Source of the DNA: Pseudomonadota bacterium
Lineage (GTDB): Bacteria; Pseudomonadota; Gammaproteobacteria; Steroidobacterales; Woeseiaceae
DNA: 33,569 nt
Reading direction: 5' to 3'
Assembly: GCA_020027645.1 (NCBI GenBank)
Contig: JAHKKM010000013.1
Location: forward strand, 1-33,569
The notes beneath the pieces are model-generated. The model was not told where the DNA came from. It made no database searches and saw only the letters and a program-made list of their open reading frames with translations. Made by a program: the position numbers and the translations under genes. Below, piece after piece: positions 8,742 to 15,780 of this stretch (the stretch's first letter is position 1; each line of letters opens with the position of its first letter).

Positions 8742-9356
8742 TCACTCCCATTCCTTGATGATGAACTCCGGCTGCTGTTTGGCGGCACGGTCACTGATCT
8801 CCATTTCAACGTACTTGGCACCGATGCCTTTATTGAATGTCATGGTCGCGCCGCGCCGGTAGTCCCGTACGTGCGGACCCTTGCCAGTGAATACTGCAAT
8901 CAGTTCGTGGTCCCCAACCTTCAGGTTCTCCATGTGCACCCGCTGTACGCCGCCCCGCAGCAATGCGCCAGCCTCGCGTTCCGTATACAGGTAGTTGGCC
9001 ACTTCCTTGCCGTCAATCTGCAGCGATACCGAATCCAGTTCGAAGTACTCGCCCACATCCATGGAGATGAAAAATGCAACCTGGGAGTTCGCCGGAAACA
9101 GCAGTTCCTCTTCCAGCAGGAACAGGTCCCGGTTGAGATCGAGGACCTCTTTCTTCAAAGACTGCACATCTTCGTCGAGACTGCGGAACTGGCTGTCGGC
9201 CTGCGACTTCGCCACCTCGCCCGCAGCGGCACCGGCCACGACGGCGTCCGGGTTGACGATCTCGGAGCCCTGTGCAAATGCCACCAGCATGCCCGCAAGC
9301 CATACGATGGCGACTGCCGCAGCGTTTGTGACCATTCGATTTCTGATGACTGTCAC
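8742..9356 (-). CDS. Exported coiled-coil/beta-domain protein, unknown function
   Basis: I place the start at a GTG (9356) because GGAG lies about eight bases upstream. The product (204 residues) then begins MTVIRNRMVTNAAAVAIVWL, a good signal peptide ending near AFAQG. A farther GTG at 9386 is possible. A heptad coiled coil (LDEDVQSLKKEVLDLNRDLF) precedes a beta-rich domain with the elements SLQIDGKEVANYLYTEREAG and HELIAVFTGKGPHVRDYRRG. The SLQIDGKEV/GDHEL pattern resembles PEGA-like beta sandwiches, though I would not assign that family firmly. It is the first of the tightly packed TPR-Exb genes and begins 33 bases after the thioredoxin gene ends. Probably a periplasmic component of the same machine. 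Confidence 0.82.
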   Translation of the reverse strand: MTVIRNRMVTNAAAVAIVWLAGMLVAFAQGSEIVNPDAVVAGAAAGEVAKSQADSQFRSLDEDVQSLKKEVLDLNRDLFLLEEELLFPANSQVAFFISMDVGEYFELDSVSLQIDGKEVANYLYTEREAGALLRGGVQRVHMENLKVGDHELIAVFTGKGPHVRDYRRGATMTFNKGIGAKYVEMEISDRAAKQQPEFIIKEWE

Positions 9357-9389
9357 TTCAACTCTCCCGCTGCCTGTCGGCAGCACCTG

Positions 9390-9890
9390 CTACTCCCTCA
9401 GGAGCGACCGGATTTCGGTCAGATAATGTTCTTCATAGCCGGGCTTGTAGCCGTGATGTACATAGCGGACCGTGCCGGCACGATCAAGCAGTACGGTCAC
9501 CGGCATCGCCTCGACCTGGTACAGCTTGCTGACGGACTTGGTGTCATCGAACAGCACCGGGAATGTCACGCCGAGGCTTTGCACCATCTGCATGGCCCGA
9601 CTTGCATCGTCATCGATGTTGACGCCGAGCAGACGGAAGCCGACTCGCTGATATCGATTGTGAAGTTCCTCGAGCAACGGCATTTCCTGCTGGCAAGGCC
9701 CGCACCATGTGGCCCAGAAATTGATCATCACCACTTCGCCGCGGTATTCGCTCAGGCGGAGGTTTTCGCCAGTGGCGCTTTTCAGTGCGAAATCCGGTGC
9801 AGGCTGGCCAGTCAAACCGGATGAGGCAAGACCGCCGAGCGCGAAGATTCCGAGAAATGCTCCAAGCAATATTGGTTTTAGTCCCTTCAT
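9390..9890 (-). CDS. TlpA-family thiol:disulfide oxidoreductase (thioredoxin fold)
   Basis: The 166-residue protein starts with a signal or anchor segment (LKPILLGAFLGIFALGGLAS). The AhpC/TSA/redoxin fold follows, with PAPDFALKSATGENLRLSEY, the active site FWATWCGPCQQEMP (WCGPC), and the cis-Pro loop VEAMPVTVLLD. It should act in the periplasm, reducing or isomerising disulfides of exported partners. A good ribosome site (AGGA-rich stretch) precedes the ATG. It is the leading gene of the minus-strand run, 33 bases before the coiled-coil protein, so it is probably co-transcribed with the envelope machine. TlpA/ApbE pairs are also common, and apbE lies upstream, but terminators separate the two. 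Confidence 0.92.
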   Translation of the reverse strand: MKGLKPILLGAFLGIFALGGLASSGLTGQPAPDFALKSATGENLRLSEYRGEVVMINFWATWCGPCQQEMPLLEELHNRYQRVGFRLLGVNIDDDASRAMQMVQSLGVTFPVLFDDTKSVSKLYQVEAMPVTVLLDRAGTVRYVHHGYKPGYEEHYLTEIRSLLRE

Positions 9891-10215
9891 GATCCTCTTC
9901 CTTGTAGTCCGCGGTTCGTCTGCCCATCGTGCGGATGTCCGCGCACGAATACGGGCAGCCGTTCCAGGTCACCCATAACAGCCTTGCATGGCATCTGTTC
10001 GATAGCGATTCGTTGCATCAGCAACCTGCACTGCAGGCCGCATGGCAACAAGGAATTTCACCGCTGCCCAAAGCGGCGATCGACGCCGGATTCCTGCATT
10101 GAATGGTGACAGCCGGAGGCCGTTGATAGCCGTGATGATCGTCACAAATGGTCGGTACGGGGTATACATAATTGCCTTTGCCACGCGCAGCCGGGCGTTC
10201 GCGGCGGACGACCAA

Positions 10216-10243
10216 ATAATAGCCGTATATTTATGAATTTAAA
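10216..10243 (-). promoter_or_regulatory. Candidate sigma70-type promoter for the thioredoxin/TPR/Exb operon
   Basis: Read on the minus strand, TTTAAA (10238-10243) and TATTAT (10216-10221) are separated by 16 bases in an AT-rich island just past the apbE terminators. If used, the transcript would carry a leader of about 320 bases before the thioredoxin ATG. Match quality is moderate and no experiment supports it. Confidence 0.35.
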
Positions 10244-10269
10244 GGAAAAAAGCGTCGCCTTTCGGCGAC
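10244..10269 (-). terminator. Intrinsic terminator of apbE (distal hairpin)
   Basis: On the minus strand the RNA folds as GTCGCC-GAAA-GGCGAC, a six-base-pair GC stem closed by a GNRA tetraloop. It is followed by GC and a run of six U (10246-10251). This is a textbook Rho-independent terminator about 35 bases past the apbE stop. Confidence 0.8.
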
Positions 10270-10270
10270 A

Positions 10271-10292
10271 GAAAAGGTCGCGTTTGTGCGAC
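10271..10292 (-). terminator. Proximal terminator-like hairpin after apbE
   Basis: On the minus strand GTCGC-ACAAAC-GCGAC is followed by CUUUUC. It lies 11 bases past the apbE stop and immediately before the stronger GAAA-loop hairpin, so the two form a tandem terminator. Its five-base-pair stem and short U run make it weaker than the distal one. Confidence 0.5.
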
Positions 10293-10303
10293 AGGACGAC
10301 GGA

Positions 10304-11362
10304 TTATTCAGTGTCGTCAGGAGCTTCCGCAGCGTCCGGCGGACGCAATCCGTCGGAATAAAAAAGTCTTCCCTCTGCATCGATGACGATGGCTTCGTAA
10401 TCGGGGAGCGTCGCGATCAGCCTGAGACCCTTGTCGACGCCCATGATAAAGACCGAGGTCGAAAGTCCGTCGGTAATCACAGCATCGGGTCCGACTATGG
10501 TCGCGCTGTGCACGCCGTTCGCCGGCTCGCCGGTAGCCGGTTGAATGATATGGTGATAGCGCTTGCCGTCTTCCTCGAAATAGCGTTCGTAGTCACCCGA
10601 TGTCGAGATTGCTTCGTCTACCAGCGGGATGCGGATCGCCACCTCGCCCTCCTTGCGTGGATCACGGATACCGACCACCCACGGTTGCCCGCGGCGATCG
10701 CCAAGCAGTCTCGTATCCCCGCCGGCAGTAACGATTCCGTTGGTCACGCCACGTTGTCGGAGCAATTCCACGGCCCGCTCGACGGTGTAACCCTTGGCGA
10801 TGCCGCCGAGATTGATGCGCACTCCCTGCTTCGCAAAACTGACGGTGTTTTTGACCGGATCGGCCTGCACCAGCCGGTAATCGATCAGCGGCAGTTCCTT
10901 TTCTATGGTTGCGGCGTCCGGGCGGCGGTGTTCGTGAAAATCGTAGTACTGACCAACACTGTCGTAGGTAATGTCGAACGCACCAAGCGTCAGTCGGGAC
11001 ATGTCCAGAGATCGCAGAATCATTTGTGTGAGTTCCGCCCCGGCATCGACCGGGCCATTGGCTGCCTCGCGGTTGATCTGGGAAATCCGGCTGTCCTCGA
11101 TGTAGGTACTCATCAGCTGATTGATACGCGCCACTTCGGCAAACACCGCCTCGACTGCCTCGTTTCCGGCAACCGGGTCGTCATGCCAGAGGTAGACGCT
11201 GATTTCGGTGCCCATCATCGGCCGCGAATCGCCATACCATTCGGCAGCAGCAGGTGTTGACAACAGCGCCAGAACAAACAGCGGGCCTGCTAGTGTTAGC
11301 GTGGGCCAGGGTTTATCCTTGCTGCCACGCTGAATCACCGGGGAGGTGGATTGTGACGTCAT
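10304..11362 (-). CDS. apbE: ApbE-family FAD:protein FMN transferase
   Basis: The 352-residue protein has an export signal (LAGPLFVLALLSTPAAA, cleavage before EWYGDS). The ApbE fold follows with MMGTEISVYLWH, RINQLMSTYIEDSRISQIN, GGIAKGYTVERAVELL, TAGGDTRLLG, STSGDYERYF and HHIIQPATGEP, ending with DGLSTSVFIMG. ApbE uses FAD and divalent metal to attach FMN to threonine in exported flavoproteins such as NqrB/NqrC and RnfG; no such target is visible here. The ATG at 11362 has AGGA nine bases upstream. That makes the 5' end overlap lemA on the other strand by ten bases. A GTG at 11338 would avoid the overlap but has no ribosome site. A tandem terminator follows the stop. Confidence 0.95.
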   Translation of the reverse strand: MTSQSTSPVIQRGSKDKPWPTLTLAGPLFVLALLSTPAAAEWYGDSRPMMGTEISVYLWHDDPVAGNEAVEAVFAEVARINQLMSTYIEDSRISQINREAANGPVDAGAELTQMILRSLDMSRLTLGAFDITYDSVGQYYDFHEHRRPDAATIEKELPLIDYRLVQADPVKNTVSFAKQGVRINLGGIAKGYTVERAVELLRQRGVTNGIVTAGGDTRLLGDRRGQPWVVGIRDPRKEGEVAIRIPLVDEAISTSGDYERYFEEDGKRYHHIIQPATGEPANGVHSATIVGPDAVITDGLSTSVFIMGVDKGLRLIATLPDYEAIVIDAEGRLFYSDGLRPPDAAEAPDDTE

Positions 11363-11943
11363 TTCTGATATTCCTGGCGGTAATCGTTGCGCTGGCGCTC
11401 TATGCGATCGGTGTCTACAACACCCTGGTCAATTCGCGCAACCGTGTCAAAAACGCCTTCGCCCAGATCGACGTGCAATTGACCCGACGTCACGATCTGA
11501 TTCCAAATCTCATCGAGGCCGTCAAAGGCTACATGAAACACGAGCGCGAGACACTCGATGCGGTCATCAGGGCGAGAAATTCAGCCGTTTCGAGCCTGGA
11601 CGCCGCCAAGTCGGATCCGTCGAATGCCGAGGCGATCCAGAAACTGGGTGCAGCAGAAGGTGCGCTCGGCAACGCCCTCGGGCGTCTTTTTGCCCTGTCG
11701 GAAGCCTATCCCGACCTGAAAGCCAGCCAGAACATGATGCAATTCCAGGAGGAGCTGTCGAGCACTGAAAACAAGGTGGCTTTTTCACGCCAGGCCTTCA
11801 ATGACGCGGTACTCGCCTATAACAATGCCGTGCAGAATTTCCCGAACAACATCATCGCCGGCATGTTTCGATTCGATGCTGCATCCTTTCTCGAAATCGA
11901 ATCGGAGGAGAAACGCCAGGTGCCGAAAGTTTCGTTCACCTGA
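11353..11943 (+). CDS. lemA: LemA family protein
   Basis: The 196-residue protein has an N-terminal membrane segment (SFLIFLAVIVALALYAIGVY) and a helical body with the LemA hallmarks VYNTLVNSRNRVKNAFAQID, LTRRHDLIPNLIEAVKGYM, ENKVAFSRQAFNDAVLAYN and FPNNIIAGMF. The start is a GTG with GGAGG six bases upstream. A frame reaching back to 11254 has no such support. LemA proteins are membrane-anchored helical proteins of poorly defined function, very often paired with M48 peptidases of the HtpX type, as here (54-base gap to the next gene). Confidence 0.94.
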   Translation: MTSFLIFLAVIVALALYAIGVYNTLVNSRNRVKNAFAQIDVQLTRRHDLIPNLIEAVKGYMKHERETLDAVIRARNSAVSSLDAAKSDPSNAEAIQKLGAAEGALGNALGRLFALSEAYPDLKASQNMMQFQEELSSTENKVAFSRQAFNDAVLAYNNAVQNFPNNIIAGMFRFDAASFLEIESEEKRQVPKVSFT

Positions 11944-11997
11944 TCAAGGCGCGACAAATGTTTACGTCAATGCCCTCGTAAGCGTGGACGCATTGCC

Positions 11998-13959
11998 GTG
12001 AATTTTTTCGATGCACAGGACAAGGCCCGGCGCGTCACGCGGTGGCTGGTCCTTGTCTATTTCGTTGCGACTGTCCTGATCGTGGCCTGCGTGGCGCTGG
12101 TAGCCGGCGCCGCGACTGTCATGATGGATACCGGCCAGCCAGGCATGAACCCGTCGGTCATGCTGCCGGCGGCCATCCTCACTGCACTTTTCATCCTGGG
12201 CGCAACCGCCTATAAAACTGCCCACCTGGCGCGGGGCGGCGGCCAGGTTGCCATCGACATGGGCGGCACACTGGTCGCACCGGATACCAGCGATCCGTTG
12301 CGCCGTCGTTTGCGCAACGTGGTCGAGGAAATGGCGATCGCCTCGGGAGTGCCTGTGCCGGAAATCTATGTGCTCGAAGCAGAGCCCGGCATCAATGCTT
12401 TTGCTGCCGGGTTTGCACCGGGCGATGCGGCCGTTGCAGTGACGCGCGGCACACTGGAATCCCTCGACCGGGATGAACTGCAAGGCGTTATTGCTCACGA
12501 GTTCAGCCATATTCTTAACGGCGACATGCGCCTCAATATCCGCCTGATGGGCGTGCTGTTCGGCATCATGGTCCTTGGCCTGATCGGTCGAACCGTGCTG
12601 CGAAGCGGTTCGCGGATGGGCGGGATGTCGAGCCGGCGCGGCCGTAGCCAGCCGGTGGTGTTGCTGATCGGACTCGGGCTGACCATCATAGGCTGGATCG
12701 GCGTGCTGCTTGCACGAATCATCAAGGCGGCCGTGTCGCGGCAGCGGGAATTTCTTGCGGATGCGTCCGCGGTGCAGTTCACGCGGCAAACAGACGGGAT
12801 TGCCAACGCACTGAAAAAAATCGGCGGTTACGCCGAGCACTCCTATATTCGTGCCGTGGACGCCGAGGAAATCAGTCACATGCTGTTTGCCGGCGGACTG
12901 GCGCGACTGACCTCGGTGTTCGCCACCCATCCACCATTGATCGAAAGAATTCGCGCACTCGATCCATCGTTTCGCGAAAGCGACTATCCGACAGACCGCA
13001 CTCACCAGCGGCCGGATGTCGAGCCATCGATGCAAGACTCGAAACTCGTTGCCGGCGTGACCGCGGCACTCGCGGTCGGCAGCGCCGCCGGTGCGTCCGC
13101 GGCAATTGGCAATTCGATCAGCAATAGCATTGGTGATCCGCAGGCCCAGCATGTCGAATTTGCGCAGACACTTCGTCGCTCAGTGCCTGCCGATCTGTAC
13201 GATGCAGCGCATTCACGCGAACTTTCGCTGTTACTCGCCGTCGCGCTCGCGATGCACCCGCAGGCTCCCGTTGCAGCGCGGCAGGCGCGCATCGTTCAGG
13301 ACATGCTGGGAGAAGAACGTGCGGCGCTGGTGTCGCGATTTCATCGCCAGCTGACGGATATGGGTCCAGCCTACCGCCTGCCGCTCCTGGAAATTTCCTT
13401 TCCCATGCTCAAACTTCGGCCGCTCGCGCAGCTGGAATTTCTGCAGCAACTGGTGCTGCGACTGATCGAGACAGACGAGCAGATCGAACTGCACGAGTTC
13501 TGCTATTACCGGATCCTGGCCAGTCAGCTCGGGCAGTCGCTGGCTCCTGGCCACCGGCATGCGCGCCCGCAAGCGTCGAAAAAGTCGATGCGACAGGCGG
13601 CGGCCGGACTGATCCGGATCCTTGCGCAACAGGGAAACGACAGCACCGAGGCGATCGAACATGCATACCGCGCGGGTATCGCAGAACTCGGTGACTGGGC
13701 AAGAGATCTTGAAGTCGACGTCGCGCCGGGTTCCACGGTCGCCGCGCTGGACGCCTACCTGGACGCGCTCTCACGCCTCGGCGCCAGGAGCCGCCAGCGA
13801 CTTGTGATGGCGATCAGCCGCTGCATCGCCCATGACGGCCGATTGAATCTCAGGGAGGCTGAGCTGCTTCGCGTCATTTGCGCCACGTTGAACTGCCCGC
13901 TGCCGCCGGTGCTGGCGGCAACCGCGGCCGGGGACGACATCCGGCCAAATAGCGTATGA
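11998..13959 (+). CDS. M48 family membrane metallopeptidase (HtpX-like) with C-terminal extension
   Basis: The 653-residue protein has two N-terminal membrane segments (about 15-41 and 54-71), then the zinc motif HEFSH (H167, E168, H171) in VIAHEFSHILNGD. Two more membrane segments (about 184-200 and 218-240) follow, then the third ligand in REFLADASAVQF (E251). The ATHPPLIERIRAL motif marks the end of the usual peptidase domain near residue 325. HtpX itself ends about there; this protein continues for some 330 residues of helical, soluble-looking sequence. The last part (DGRLNLREAELLRVICATLN) recalls a TerB-like fold. Pairing with lemA supports a membrane protein quality-control role. The start is a GTG (11998) with a weak ribosome site. 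Confidence 0.93.
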   Translation: MNFFDAQDKARRVTRWLVLVYFVATVLIVACVALVAGAATVMMDTGQPGMNPSVMLPAAILTALFILGATAYKTAHLARGGGQVAIDMGGTLVAPDTSDPLRRRLRNVVEEMAIASGVPVPEIYVLEAEPGINAFAAGFAPGDAAVAVTRGTLESLDRDELQGVIAHEFSHILNGDMRLNIRLMGVLFGIMVLGLIGRTVLRSGSRMGGMSSRRGRSQPVVLLIGLGLTIIGWIGVLLARIIKAAVSRQREFLADASAVQFTRQTDGIANALKKIGGYAEHSYIRAVDAEEISHMLFAGGLARLTSVFATHPPLIERIRALDPSFRESDYPTDRTHQRPDVEPSMQDSKLVAGVTAALAVGSAAGASAAIGNSISNSIGDPQAQHVEFAQTLRRSVPADLYDAAHSRELSLLLAVALAMHPQAPVAARQARIVQDMLGEERAALVSRFHRQLTDMGPAYRLPLLEISFPMLKLRPLAQLEFLQQLVLRLIETDEQIELHEFCYYRILASQLGQSLAPGHRHARPQASKKSMRQAAAGLIRILAQQGNDSTEAIEHAYRAGIAELGDWARDLEVDVAPGSTVAALDAYLDALSRLGARSRQRLVMAISRCIAHDGRLNLREAELLRVICATLNCPLPPVLAATAAGDDIRPNSV

Positions 13960-14035
13960 TTGACGACATAGCGTTCTGCCGCCTTGTCGTGGTCGGCGCT
14001 TGGGCCCCTGAAATCGACATTATTGGAATAAAATC

Positions 14036-14866
14036 ATGCGTATACGCTTAGGTTTGACCCTGCTCGTCGTGTCCACGCTGGCACTGGCGCCGGCCCATGC
14101 CGCGACCAAGCAGGAGCAGCGGGTTGCCGATGCAACCGACGTCCTCGACCAGCTGCTGCGAATCCCGGAACAGTCCATTCCTCCCGCTTTGCTGGCGCGC
14201 GCTTATGCCGTCGCAGTGGTGCCGAACGTGGTCAAGGCCGGCTTCGGCCTGGGCTTCCGCCACGGCAAGGGAATTCTCGTGGTGCGAAATGCCGACAACA
14301 GCTGGAGCAACCCGGCTTTCATTTCCCTGACAGGCGGCAGCCTCGGATTCCAGATCGGCGCACAGTCCACCGACATCATCCTGGTATTCAAGACACGCAA
14401 GGGCGTCGAGGACATCACCAGCGGCAAGCTCACGCTGGGCGCCGATGCGGCGGTCGCCGCCGGACCGGTGGGCCGGTCCACTTCGGCAGCTACCGATATC
14501 CAGTTCAAAGCGGAGGTCTACTCCTATTCGCGAAATCGTGGTCTCTTCGCCGGTGTTTCTATGGAAGGTTCAAGTGTGTCGATGGATAGAAATTCAAACG
14601 CCGCATTCTATGGATCGTCGAGCATGACACCCGAGCAGATTTTTGCGAGTTCGGGCAATGCAGCACCGGCCGTGGCCAATAATTTCGTACAGCTTCTGAC
14701 CGCACAGACACGTCGCCTGCCAAAACAGCCGGGAATGGATACCGGTGTAGCGTCGAATACCGCATCGAACAGCCGCTCGGTTCCGAGCCAGCCCAGCGTC
14801 AAGACCTACGGCATTGCCGACCCGGATGCCGGCAGCGTGGTGGCTGACGATTCGCAGGATTTCTAA
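14036..14866 (+). CDS. Exported SYLF/Ysc84-domain lipid-binding protein
   Basis: The 276-residue protein starts MRIRLGLTLLVVSTLALAPA, a Sec signal cleaved after AHA. The SYLF/Ysc84 domain spans about 30-200, with AVAVVPNVVKAGFGLGFRHG, KGILVVRNADNSWSNPAFIS, GGSLGFQIGAQSTDIILVFK and the conserved end YSYSRNRGLFAGVSMEGSSV. Eukaryotic relatives bind phosphoinositides; bacterial ones are periplasmic proteins of unclear function. The last 75 residues are low-complexity Ser/Ala/Asn-rich and probably disordered. It follows the M48 gene by 76 bases on the same strand and may be read with lemA and M48 or from its own promoter. Confidence 0.92.
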   Translation: MRIRLGLTLLVVSTLALAPAHAATKQEQRVADATDVLDQLLRIPEQSIPPALLARAYAVAVVPNVVKAGFGLGFRHGKGILVVRNADNSWSNPAFISLTGGSLGFQIGAQSTDIILVFKTRKGVEDITSGKLTLGADAAVAAGPVGRSTSAATDIQFKAEVYSYSRNRGLFAGVSMEGSSVSMDRNSNAAFYGSSSMTPEQIFASSGNAAPAVANNFVQLLTAQTRRLPKQPGMDTGVASNTASNSRSVPSQPSVKTYGIADPDAGSVVADDSQDF

Positions 14867-14874
14867 GCGCAGAA

Positions 14875-14919
14875 CAACGGAGTGCGGTACGACGGAGTGC
14901 GGTACGACGGAGTGCGGTT
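14875..14919. repeat. Three tandem copies of a 15-base unit
   Basis: The unit CGACGGAGTGCGGTA is repeated at 14875, 14890 and 14905. The first copy has A for G at its second base and the last ends in T instead of A. It lies in the gap between the convergent SYLF and lipoprotein genes, eight bases after the SYLF stop. Probably a small slippage-type minisatellite; no function is evident. Confidence 0.85.
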
Positions 14920-14983
14920 TCTCTGCGCCGACTGTTTGCTGAGCCTCTGGTCTCCGCAGCTCGCGGAAACGACCGCGAACCGG

Positions 14984-15556
14984 TTACTGCGATTCCTCCT
15001 GACGACGCTTGAGTTCTTCGCGGATCGCTTCCAGATCGGACGGTGCAGCGGTTTTTGGCTCCTCGGGCGCTGATTGCGGCAGCGGACTGACGGTTACGCC
15101 CGGACTATTGTCACTGGCTCCGGCAGTCGATGGATCCGCAGACGTTGCCGCGGTGTCAGCGGCGGTCCCGGTTGGCGGTGCCGCCTCGAACTGGCCGAGG
15201 TAAGCCGCCTCTTCACGCAATCGCTGTGCTTCCGCGGCCCGTCGGCGCGCTTCAGCCGCTGCTTCCTGAGTACGGCGCAGCGCCTGGCGCTTTTGCTCTG
15301 ACTGCGCTTCCAGTTCCGCGCGCTGTTCCTTTTCCTGCATCGTGGAAATACGGTCGACAGCATCGCGGGCATTCACGCACTCCGCATCGTATTTCTTTTG
15401 CGAACGATTTTCGGCGCAACGAACCATGGTCGCTTCGAGCAGAATCGGATTCGCCACGAATTCATCCACCGAGCGGGGCGGCAGTTCCTTGGCGCACGCT
15501 GACAGCAGAAGCGGAATACCCGCCACGAGCGCGAATCTACTGTTTCTGATCAGCAT
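14984..15556 (-). CDS. Small lipoprotein with central coiled coil (EexN-like N-terminus)
   Basis: From the ATG at 15556 the product (190 residues) starts MLIRNSRFALVAGIPLLLSAC, with lipobox LLSAC. Next comes SVDEFVANPILLEATMVRC and KYDAECVNARDAVDRI. A pair of cysteines in this arrangement, with the LANPxLLExTxxxC pattern, resembles EexN-type lipoproteins. EexN proteins of conjugative plasmids mediate entry exclusion, but relatives are scattered on chromosomes and no conjugation genes are present here. Residues about 75-125 form an Arg/Glu/Ala-rich helix (QKRQALRRTQEAAAEARRRA), followed by a Pro/Ser/Ala-rich tail and a final charged helix. The longer frame to 15592 would displace the signal peptide. 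A plausible extended -10 promoter lies upstream. Confidence 0.75.
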   Translation of the reverse strand: MLIRNSRFALVAGIPLLLSACAKELPPRSVDEFVANPILLEATMVRCAENRSQKKYDAECVNARDAVDRISTMQEKEQRAELEAQSEQKRQALRRTQEAAAEARRRAAEAQRLREEAAYLGQFEAAPPTGTAADTAATSADPSTAGASDNSPGVTVSPLPQSAPEEPKTAAPSDLEAIREELKRRQEESQ

Positions 15557-15610
15557 CGAATTGTCATCCGGCCTGGCTGCCCTGGTCGTCAAAAATCAGG
15601 TGTGCACGGG

Positions 15611-15619
15611 ATCATAGCA
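15611..15619 (-). promoter_or_regulatory. Extended -10 promoter candidate for the small lipoprotein
   Basis: On the minus strand TGCTATGAT fits the extended -10 pattern TGnTATAAT with one mismatch in the hexamer, and lies about 55 bases before the ATG at 15556. No good -35 box is seen, as is common for extended -10 promoters. Confidence 0.35.
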
Positions 15620-15740
15620 CCCCGATTGCACATAATAATGTGGCGAAGTTCGCACTTCTCCGCGGCAAAAGCCTGCGGAAACAGTACCTTATATGGACCA
15701 CCCGGAACAAAAGCCGCAGAGTCAGTCACGCGATCCTTCC

Positions 15741-15749
15741 TGATATAGT
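15741..15749 (+). promoter_or_regulatory. Extended -10 promoter candidate for the MFS/acyltransferase gene
   Basis: TGATATAGT matches TGnTATAAT with one mismatch and would start transcription near 15756, about 25 bases before the GTG at 15781. The -35 region is poor. A five-codon frame (ATG at 15759) sits in the short leader and ends four bases before the real start. Confidence 0.4.
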
Positions 15750-15780
15750 GGCGGCGCCATGAGCTACCAGAAATAGGATC

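Larger units (their letters stand above)
9891..10303. other. 413-base intergenic region without a convincing gene
   Basis: The region lies between apbE and the thioredoxin gene, both on the minus strand. The apbE end (10244-10292) is occupied by two terminator hairpins and an AT-rich promoter-like patch. The remaining roughly 310 bases have normal GC-rich composition. Short frames there (for example a 71-codon minus frame at 9969-10184) lack a ribosome site or recognisable protein features. The rest looks like a long 5' leader for the thioredoxin operon, content unknown. Confidence 0.5.

Noticed and set aside
10286..11260. A 324-codon plus-strand open frame opposite apbE
   Set aside because: Antisense to an unambiguous ApbE protein with all its motifs.
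11962..13152. A 396-codon minus-strand open frame opposite the M48 gene
   Set aside because: His/Arg/Gln-rich mirror sequence of the metallopeptidase, with no features of a real protein.
14984..15556. A conjugative element signalled by the EexN-like lipoprotein
   Set aside because: No transfer, relaxase, integrase or attachment-site features are nearby, and the similarity is limited to the short N-terminal Cys region.
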